DNA of 9,420 bases from the NCBI GenBank assembly GCA_964528795.1, contig CAZGUY010000021.1, positions 1 to 9,420 of the forward strand. Reading direction: 5' to 3'. The notes under the pieces are model-generated. The model was given only the letters and a program-made list of their open reading frames with translations. It was not told where the DNA came from and made no database searches. The translations under genes and the position numbers were made by a program. Position 1 is the first letter of the stretch. Each line of letters begins with the position of its first letter. Positions 4,868-9,420 of the stretch are shown in pieces. Source of the DNA: DATFJC01 sp964528795 (GTDB lineage Bacteria > Patescibacteriota > Patescibacteriia > UBA2591 > UBA6264).

Positions 4868-4940
4868 TGGACCGGACGGGAGTCGAACCCGTGACCCCTG
4901 CCATGCAAAAGCAGTGCTCTGGCCTCTGAGCTACCGGCCC
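4865..4940 (-). tRNA. tRNA-Ala (anticodon UGC), CCA encoded
   Basis: A 76-base class I tRNA including CCA (4867-4865). The acceptor is GGGCCGG/CCGGTCC with the G3-U70 wobble pair that marks alanine tRNAs. D stem GCTC/GAGC; anticodon stem CTGCT/GGCAG with loop TTTGCAT (anticodon TGC); T arm ACGGG/CCCGT around TTCGACT; discriminator A. Its first ten bases overlap the last codons and the stop of the upstream small membrane protein, and a hairpin begins at its CCA end. Confidence 0.97.
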
Positions 4941-5173
4941 ATTTGAAGCATATTCATAAAACCTTTAAGTAAAGCTTTACTAATGCCACTTAATACAAAA
5001 AATCCTAAAAAAATTATACCAATACCTATTAATTTATAAAAAACACGACTTCCTCCTCCTAAATGCTTTTCAGCCCATCTAGTTCTTCCAAAATTATCTA
5101 AAATCCAATTTGCTTTCCAAGTTACTAGGGATCCTAAAGCTACTATTAGTGTACCAATTAAAAAACTTTTCAT
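4931..5173 (-). CDS. small two-helix membrane protein of unknown function
   Basis: An 80-residue predicted protein with a hydrophobic segment at about 3-20 (SFLIGTLIVALGSLV) and another at about 46-65 (FYKLIGIGIIFLGFFVLSGI), joined by a polar linker with NFGRTRWAEKHLGGGSR. From memory, short membrane proteins with a similar N-F-G-R...W-A-E...L-G linker occur in Patescibacteria, but I cannot verify that or give a function. I chose the ATG at 5173. The frame is also open upstream to a GTG at 5203, but that lies inside tRNA-Ile. The stop TAG (4933-4931) and the last three codons lie within the 5' end of tRNA-Ala, so tRNA maturation and translation of the same transcript would conflict. No Shine-Dalgarno site is seen. 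Confidence 0.75.
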   Translation of the reverse strand: MKSFLIGTLIVALGSLVTWKANWILDNFGRTRWAEKHLGGGSRVFYKLIGIGIIFLGFFVLSGISKALLKGFMNMLQMGR

Positions 5174-5194
5174 AAAGGTTGTGTTTGTTAAAAA

Positions 5195-5267
5195 TGCGCG
5201 CACCTGGATTCGAACCAGGAACCTCGACTTTATAAGAGTCGCGCTCTAACCCTTGAGCTATGCGCGC
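5195..5267 (-). tRNA. tRNA-Ile (anticodon UAU)
   Basis: A 73-base class I tRNA: acceptor GCGCGCA/TGCGCGC, D stem GCTC/GAGC, anticodon stem CGACT/AGTCG with loop CTTATAA (anticodon TAT), T arm CCTGG/CCAGG around TTCGAAT, discriminator A; CCA is not encoded. UAU reads AUA directly. Most bacteria instead read AUA with a CAU tRNA modified to lysidine by TilS, so this gene is unusual. It is the first gene after the promoter at 5295-5322, with a predicted 5' leader of about 20 bases. Confidence 0.95.
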
Positions 5268-5294
5268 GTCATTTTTAGCAATTTATTACTATTT

Positions 5295-5322
5295 AGTATA
5301 GTATTTTTAAAAATTTTGTAAA
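5295..5322 (-). promoter_or_regulatory. promoter of the tRNA-Ile / membrane protein / tRNA-Ala unit
   Basis: Minus strand: -35 TTTACA (5322-5317), 16-base spacer, -10 TATACT (5300-5295), about 28 bases before tRNA-Ile. It is back to back with the ruvB promoter; the two -35 boxes are 10 bases apart. Confidence 0.65.
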
Positions 5323-5332
5323 GATTAAATGC

Positions 5333-5361
5333 TTTACAAAGTTTGTGAAATAATATAGAAT
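5333..5361 (+). promoter_or_regulatory. promoter of ruvB and the S41 protease gene
   Basis: -35 TTTACA (5333-5338), 17-base spacer, -10 TAGAAT (5356-5361). The ATG of ruvB is 22 bases after the -10, so the leader would be only about 15 bases. Confidence 0.65.
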
Positions 5362-5382
5362 AAAGAAGTAAAACCAAAATTT

Positions 5383-6429
5383 ATGATTGAAAGTTCAAAA
5401 GATTTTAACAATAAAAAGGGGCCTGATAAAGACTTTGTTGCCAAAAAATTACCAGAAGACGACAAGCTCGAAAATACACTCCGTCCTAAAAGTTTGGATG
5501 AATTTATAGGTCAGAAAAAACTAAAGAAGAATTTGAGAGTTTTTATAAAAGCCGCTAAAAAAAGAGGAGATTCATTAGATCATTCTCTTTTTTATGGTTC
5601 TCACGGTTTAGGTAAAACTACCATTTCATATATTATTGCTAATGAAATGGGAGCTAACATAAAAACAACTTCTGGACCAGCTTTAGAAAAAGTGGGAGAT
5701 CTAGCTTCTATTTTAACTAATTTAGAAGACAAAGGTGTTCTTTTTATTGATGAGTTGCATAGAATTCCAAGAAGTGTAGAAGAAATTCTTTATCCGGCTA
5801 TGGAAGAATATGCCCTTGATATTGTAGTAGGGAAAGGACCAAGTGCTAAAGTTTTAAGATTAGATTTACCTGAATTTACATTGGTTGGAGCTACTACAAG
5901 ACCTAGTCTTTTATCTCCTCCTTTAAGAGATAGGTTTGGCTTTTCATACCAATTAGACTTTTATAATAATAAAGATATTGAAAAAATTATTGAGCGATCT
6001 GCTAAGATCTTAGGAGTGGATTTAAAAGAAAATGCTGAAAAGCAAATAGCAAAAAGATCTCGTTTTACCCCAAGGGTGGCTAATAGGTTGCTTAGACGAG
6101 TGCGTGACTTTGCTGAGGTTAAAGAAGATGGTAAAATTAAAAAATCTACCGTTGATAAGGCTATGGAAATGTTAGAAATTGATAAAAAAGGACTTAGCCA
6201 ACTTGATAGAAAAATTTTAAAAACAATTATAAAAGAATTTTCAGGTGGTCCGGTTGGTATTAAAAATTTAGCTGTTGCAGTAGGAGAGCATAGAGATACA
6301 ATTGAAGAAATGTATGAACCTTATTTAGTAAGACTTAATTTTATAAAAAGAACCTCAAGAGGAAGAGTTGCCACTAAAAAAGCTTATGACCATTTGGATT
6401 ACAAAGGTTTATTCAATAAAAATAATTAA
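5383..6429 (+). CDS. ruvB: Holliday junction branch migration ATPase RuvB
   Basis: RuvB is the hexameric AAA+ motor that, with RuvA, drives branch migration of Holliday junctions. The 348 residues match the family length. Seen: LRPKSLDEFIGQ (33-44), the RuvB-specific entry; Walker A GSHGLGKT (72-79); Walker B VLFIDELHR (119-127); VGKGPSAKVLRLDLPEFTLVGATTR (149-173), ending in sensor 1; PPLRDRFGF (179-187) with the arginine finger; and a C-terminal winged-helix domain with RTSRGRVAT (323-331). The Walker A loop has S-H where most RuvB have P-P; the catalytic G, K and T remain. ruvA and ruvC are not in the window. The protease gene follows after 42 bases with no terminator, so the two are probably cotranscribed. 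No Shine-Dalgarno site is visible before the ATG. Confidence 0.96.
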   Translation: MIESSKDFNNKKGPDKDFVAKKLPEDDKLENTLRPKSLDEFIGQKKLKKNLRVFIKAAKKRGDSLDHSLFYGSHGLGKTTISYIIANEMGANIKTTSGPALEKVGDLASILTNLEDKGVLFIDELHRIPRSVEEILYPAMEEYALDIVVGKGPSAKVLRLDLPEFTLVGATTRPSLLSPPLRDRFGFSYQLDFYNNKDIEKIIERSAKILGVDLKENAEKQIAKRSRFTPRVANRLLRRVRDFAEVKEDGKIKKSTVDKAMEMLEIDKKGLSQLDRKILKTIIKEFSGGPVGIKNLAVAVGEHRDTIEEMYEPYLVRLNFIKRTSRGRVATKKAYDHLDYKGLFNKNN

Positions 6430-6471
6430 ATTAATAATAATTAATAAAATAAAATATTAATAAAACTATTT

Positions 6472-7866
6472 ATGAAGAAAGATTCTAAAATTAAAAAACC
6501 TAAGAAAAAGAATAAAAAAGAAAAAAGCTCTAAGTCAAAGACTAGCAAAATTAATATTATAATCTATACAATTTTAATTTTTGCAATTGCGTTTGTAGCT
6601 GGAAACTTTTTTAATAAAGTTGTTTATCCAAGATTTTTAAATCCAACCTGGCAGGAATTGCCTATTCCAAAAACAGTAGATAAAGATTTACCTTTTGATC
6701 TTTTATGGGATGTATGGGAAACAGCAAAGAAGGAATATGTTAAACAGCCTGTTTCAGACGAGAAATTATTTTACGGAGCCCTAACTGGAGTAATAAATAG
6801 TTTAGATGATCCTTATTCAAGTTTTTTTAATCCTGAGGATGCTAACTTTTTCCTAGATACAATGTCAGGTGATTTTGAGGGAGTAGGAATTGAAATAACT
6901 ATTAAAGACAATTATTTAACCGTAATATCACCTTTACCAGAAACTCCTGCTAAAAGAGCTGGTATGAAAGCCGGGGATAAGGTTTATGCTATTGATGGTA
7001 AAGATACTCTTGGAATGAGCTTAGATGAAGCTGCCAAATTAATTCGAGGTCCAAAAGGAGAACCAGTTACCCTAACTGTTTTACATAAAGGAGCTAGTTC
7101 TACTGAAGATATAAAAATTGTAAGAGATACTATTGAAATTGAAACTGTAACTTGGGAAATGAAAGATGACAATATTGCTTATATTAATATATCTCATTTT
7201 TCTGGCGATACTTGGGAAGACTTTAAAGATATTGCTCAAGTAGTTGAAAATTCTGATGCTCAAGGTATAATTTTAGATCTTCGAAATAATCCAGGTGGTT
7301 ATTTATCAACTGCTGTAGATATTGCCGGGTTTTGGCTTGGTCAAAAAGTAGTTACCTTTTCAAAAGATGCTAATGATAATGAGGAAGATTATAAATGCTA
7401 TGGTAATGGAAAATTTTCTAATACAAGAACAGTAGTTTTAGTTAATGAAGGTTCAGCTTCAGCTTCTGAAATTGTTTCGGGTGCTATGCAAGATTATAGT
7501 AAGGCAGTAGTAGTTGGAGAAAAAACCTTTGGTAAAGGATCAGTTCAAGAACTAAAAGAATTTAAAAATGGAGCCGCTGCAAAAATTACAGTAGCTCACT
7601 GGTATACTCCTGATGGTAGGTCAATTGAAGAAAAAGGTATAAATCCTGATGTAAAAGTTGAATTTGATAAAGAACTTGGAGAAGAGGTTAATAAAGATCC
7701 TCAAATTCAAAAAGCTATTGAAGTAATTAAATCAGACAAAACTATTAAAGAATATCAACAAGAAAGAAAAGAAAGAGAAGCAAAAGAGGAAATTGAAAAA
7801 GTAGAAGCTGATAATAAAGAAAAAGACAATAAAACGGATAATAAAGAAAATACAGATCAAGAATAG
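6472..7866 (+). CDS. S41 family carboxy-terminal processing protease (membrane-anchored, PDZ)
   Basis: A serine protease of the CtpA/CtpB/Tsp family, which cuts near the C-terminus of extracytoplasmic substrates. The 464 residues comprise a lysine-rich cytoplasmic N-terminus (1-26), one membrane segment (about 28-47), a PDZ domain (about 135-205, GDFEGVGIEI to LIRGPKGEPV), and the S41 catalytic domain (about 225-395). Catalytic residues by family alignment: Ser330 in NEGSASASEI, Lys355 in GEKTFGKG and Gln359, with the characteristic 25-residue Ser-Lys spacing. After residue 425 comes a charged, probably disordered tail rich in K, E, D and N. It follows ruvB by 42 bases and ends at the terminator at 7891-7925. 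Its substrate is unknown; cell envelope maintenance is the usual role. No Shine-Dalgarno site is seen. Confidence 0.95.
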   Translation: MKKDSKIKKPKKKNKKEKSSKSKTSKINIIIYTILIFAIAFVAGNFFNKVVYPRFLNPTWQELPIPKTVDKDLPFDLLWDVWETAKKEYVKQPVSDEKLFYGALTGVINSLDDPYSSFFNPEDANFFLDTMSGDFEGVGIEITIKDNYLTVISPLPETPAKRAGMKAGDKVYAIDGKDTLGMSLDEAAKLIRGPKGEPVTLTVLHKGASSTEDIKIVRDTIEIETVTWEMKDDNIAYINISHFSGDTWEDFKDIAQVVENSDAQGIILDLRNNPGGYLSTAVDIAGFWLGQKVVTFSKDANDNEEDYKCYGNGKFSNTRTVVLVNEGSASASEIVSGAMQDYSKAVVVGEKTFGKGSVQELKEFKNGAAAKITVAHWYTPDGRSIEEKGINPDVKVEFDKELGEEVNKDPQIQKAIEVIKSDKTIKEYQQERKEREAKEEIEKVEADNKEKDNKTDNKENTDQE

Positions 7867-7890
7867 AACTTTATAGTAAAATTTATAAAC

Positions 7891-7925
7891 AAAAAGAGTT
7901 TGGGAAAATTCCCAAGCTCTTTTTT
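7891..7925 (+). terminator. terminator active in both directions, between the protease gene and rpmA
   Basis: Stem GAGTTTGGG/CCCAAGCTC (7896-7904 with 7911-7919, one T-G pair) with loop AAAATT. It is flanked by five A on the left and six T on the right, so each strand has a stem followed by a T run. It can end both the plus-strand protease transcript and the minus-strand rpmA transcript. A smaller hairpin, ATTGGT/ACCAAT at 7933-7949, sits between it and rpmA. Confidence 0.88.
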
Positions 7926-7969
7926 ATAATTTATTGGTATTAAACCAATTTATATAGATTTGAAATAAA

Positions 7970-8242
7970 TTAATCTACATTAACAAAAGTTCTTTTTTGT
8001 AGTTTACCTCGAAAATCTTTTACTTTTTTCTTGTTAAAGGAAACTGTCCCTGATTTTTGAGCATACAGGGTGTCGTCTCCTCCTTTTTTTACATTTTTAC
8101 CAGGGTGAAATTTTGTTCCTCTTTGGCGGACAATAATTTCTCCATCTTTAATTTCTTGACCACCGAATTTTTTTATTCCTAGTCTTTTCGCTTCTGAATC
8201 TCTACCTAGCTTAGTAGTTCCACCCGCTTTTTTATGTGCCAT
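7970..8242 (-). CDS. rpmA: 50S ribosomal protein L27
   Basis: L27 sits near the peptidyl transferase centre of the large ribosomal subunit. The 90 residues start MAHKKAGG, the conserved mature N-terminus, so there is no cleaved extension of the kind found in Firmicutes. The body has GRDSEAKRLGIKKFGGQ, IIVRQRGTKFHPGKNV and GGDDTLYAQKSGTVSF, all typical; the family's usual GSTRNGRDS reads GTTKLGRDS here. The partner gene rplU (L21), normally just upstream, is absent; mraY diverges instead. It has its own promoter (8281-8309) with a 5' leader of about 30 bases, and no Shine-Dalgarno site is seen. The terminator at 7891-7925 closes the unit. Confidence 0.97.
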   Translation of the reverse strand: MAHKKAGGTTKLGRDSEAKRLGIKKFGGQEIKDGEIIVRQRGTKFHPGKNVKKGGDDTLYAQKSGTVSFNKKKVKDFRGKLQKRTFVNVD

Positions 8243-8280
8243 ACGAATTTAGGTTAATATCTTTGTTATTTGTCTCTTTT

Positions 8281-8309
8281 ATAATAATTATTAGTTTCTA
8301 TCTTGTCAA
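8281..8309 (-). promoter_or_regulatory. promoter of rpmA
   Basis: Minus strand: -35 TTGACA (8309-8304, perfect), 17-base spacer, -10 TATTAT (8286-8281), 38 bases before the rpmA ATG. Its -35 box overlaps the -35 of the mraY promoter on the other strand. Confidence 0.8.
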
Positions 8310-8331
8310 GGTGTAAGTTAATTGATATAAT
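8303..8331 (+). promoter_or_regulatory. promoter of mraY
   Basis: -35 TTGTCA (8303-8308), 17-base spacer, -10 TATAAT (8326-8331, perfect) preceded by TGA, an extended -10. It shares five bases of its -35 with the divergent rpmA promoter, so polymerase could probably occupy only one at a time. Confidence 0.75.
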
Positions 8332-8380
8332 TTATTTGTGTATTAGAAAAATAATAAAATTAATTATTTAAGCTGTTGCT

Positions 8381-9420
8381 ATGCTTTTTTTTGTTATTAA
8401 AATTTTTATTTTAACTGTACTTTCTTTTTGTATTGCTTTTTTCTTAACTCCTGTTTTAACTCATTTTTTATATAAATATAATTTTGGAAAGCAAATTAGA
8501 GATGACGGGACTACTCCTGTTTTTTCTAAATTACATAAAGAAAAACAAGGAACACCAACTATGGGAGGGGTTTTAATTTGGGGGACTACTTTTATTTTAG
8601 CAGTTGGTATTTTTTATTTACAAAAATTTACTGGTTTTGATCTTTTTAAAGAATTAAATTTCTTGTCTCGCTCTCAAACTCTTTTACCTTTAGGTGCTTT
8701 AGTAGCTTCTGCTTTAGTAGGTCTTTTTGATGATTTTTTAAATATAAAAAAAATTGGTGGTAAAGGGGGTGGTCTTAAGGTTCGTCATAAATTAATTTTA
8801 TATACTGTGATAGCTGGAGTGGGAGCATTTTGGTTTTTTTCAAAATTAGGCTGGGATTTAATTCATATCCCTTTTGTGGGAGACTTTAATATTGGTTTCT
8901 GGTATATACCTTTATTTATTTTTATTATTGTGGCTACAAGTTTTTCAGTTAATGAAACAGACGGCTTAGATGGTTTAGCTGGTGGAGTGCTTTTAATTTC
9001 TTTTGTTGCTTTAGGGGCTATTGCTTTTATTCAAGGAAAATTTGATTTAGCTGCTTTTTGTGGTGTTATTGTTGGAGCTTTAACAGCCTTTTTATGGTTT
9101 AATATTTATCCAGCTAGGTTTTTTATGGGAGATACTGGTTCAATGTCTTTAGGGGTACTTTTAGGGATTTTGGCAATGCTTACTAATACTTTTATTTTAC
9201 TTCCTATAATAGGTTTTATTCTAGTATTTGAATCATCATCTGTTATTGTTCAGACTTTTTCAAAAAAGATTAAAGGTAAAAAAATATTTAAATCAACCCC
9301 TATTCACCACCATTTTGAAGCTATTGGCTGGCCAGAACCAAAAATTGTTATGAGATTTTGGCTTGTAAGTGGAATTATGGCAACAATTGGCCTTATTATA
9401 TTTTTAACTGAAAAACTTCT
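8381..9420 (+). CDS. mraY: phospho-N-acetylmuramoyl-pentapeptide transferase (MraY), 3' end beyond window
   Basis: MraY moves phospho-MurNAc-pentapeptide from UDP onto undecaprenyl phosphate to give lipid I, in the cytoplasmic membrane. The window holds 346 codons from the ATG at 8381 with no stop; the family is about 320-370 residues, so little is missing. Seen: HKEKQGTPTMGG (52-63), GLFDDFLNIKK (114-124) with the Asp117-Asp118 pair, NETDGLDGLAGG (191-202), MGDTGSMSLG (249-258) with Asp251, and TPIHHHFE (306-313). About ten hydrophobic segments separate these loops. No Shine-Dalgarno site precedes the ATG, which comes 49 bases after the -10. In many bacteria mraY sits in the dcw cluster; what follows here is outside the window. 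Confidence 0.96.
   Translation, partial: MLFFVIKIFILTVLSFCIAFFLTPVLTHFLYKYNFGKQIRDDGTTPVFSKLHKEKQGTPTMGGVLIWGTTFILAVGIFYLQKFTGFDLFKELNFLSRSQTLLPLGALVASALVGLFDDFLNIKKIGGKGGGLKVRHKLILYTVIAGVGAFWFFSKLGWDLIHIPFVGDFNIGFWYIPLFIFIIVATSFSVNETDGLDGLAGGVLLISFVALGAIAFIQGKFDLAAFCGVIVGALTAFLWFNIYPARFFMGDTGSMSLGVLLGILAMLTNTFILLPIIGFILVFESSSVIVQTFSKKIKGKKIFKSTPIHHHFEAIGWPEPKIVMRFWLVSGIMATIGLIIFLTEKL

Noticed and set aside
4723..4908. Minus-strand frame of 61 codons crossing tRNA-Ala and element B
   Set aside because: Its start and first 15 codons lie inside tRNA-Ala, it has no ribosome binding site, and the P-P-S-G-G stretch comes from the CCTCC/GGAGG palindrome. Possible resemblance to a frame in element A is noted as a finding, not as a gene.
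5174..5203. GTG at 5203 as start of the small membrane protein
   Set aside because: It would put the first codons inside tRNA-Ile. The ATG at 5173 lies just before the hydrophobic segment and fits better.
6984..7263. Two minus-strand frames within the S41 protease gene
   Set aside because: They lie wholly inside a well-supported gene with all catalytic motifs on the other strand; no independent signals.

Overview
This is an AT-rich bacterial window, most likely from a member of the Candidate Phyla Radiation (Patescibacteria). That placement is inferred from the gene set, low GC, lysine-rich proteins, near absence of Shine-Dalgarno sites and a scattered housekeeping order: nusA without rimP or infB beside it, rpmA without rplU, ruvB without ruvA or ruvC. 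TGA, TAA and TAG all serve as stops, so the code looks standard.

Left block (1-2160, all minus strand): a nusA gene with an unusually long lysine-rich tail, a small membrane-anchored basic protein, tRNA-Thr(GGU), a highly structured 130-base spacer (element A) and tRNA-Tyr(GUA). A good promoter and a 5' hairpin precede nusA. No clear terminator is seen inside the block, so it may be one transcript. Divergently, at 2259-2717, lies a cysteine-rich protein built from two 76-residue repeats. It has its own strong promoter, the only strong Shine-Dalgarno site in the window and a clean terminator.

Middle block (2786-5322, minus strand): from one promoter, tRNA-Ile(UAU), a small two-helix membrane protein whose stop codon lies inside the next gene, tRNA-Ala(UGC), a second structured spacer (element B), murA (first committed step of peptidoglycan synthesis) and a SAM-dependent methyltransferase.

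Right block: ruvB (Holliday junction motor) and an S41 carboxy-terminal protease on the plus strand, closed by a terminator that works in both directions; rpmA (ribosomal protein L27) on the minus strand; and mraY (lipid I synthesis) on the plus strand, running off the window. murA and mraY both serve peptidoglycan synthesis but are in different transcription units.

The least ordinary features are the two spacers downstream of tRNA-Thr and tRNA-Ala. Each contains, in the transcribed strand, a segment complementary to the T arm and 3' acceptor strand of the tRNA just upstream of it, in the same order and at a similar distance, and each is full of short perfect hairpins. They share several other motifs in order. 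I do not recognise them as a named family. Other notable points are tRNA-Ile(UAU), rare in bacteria, a coding region that ends inside a tRNA, a 28-base exact repeat within the cysteine-rich gene, and three divergent promoter pairs with adjacent or overlapping -35 boxes.
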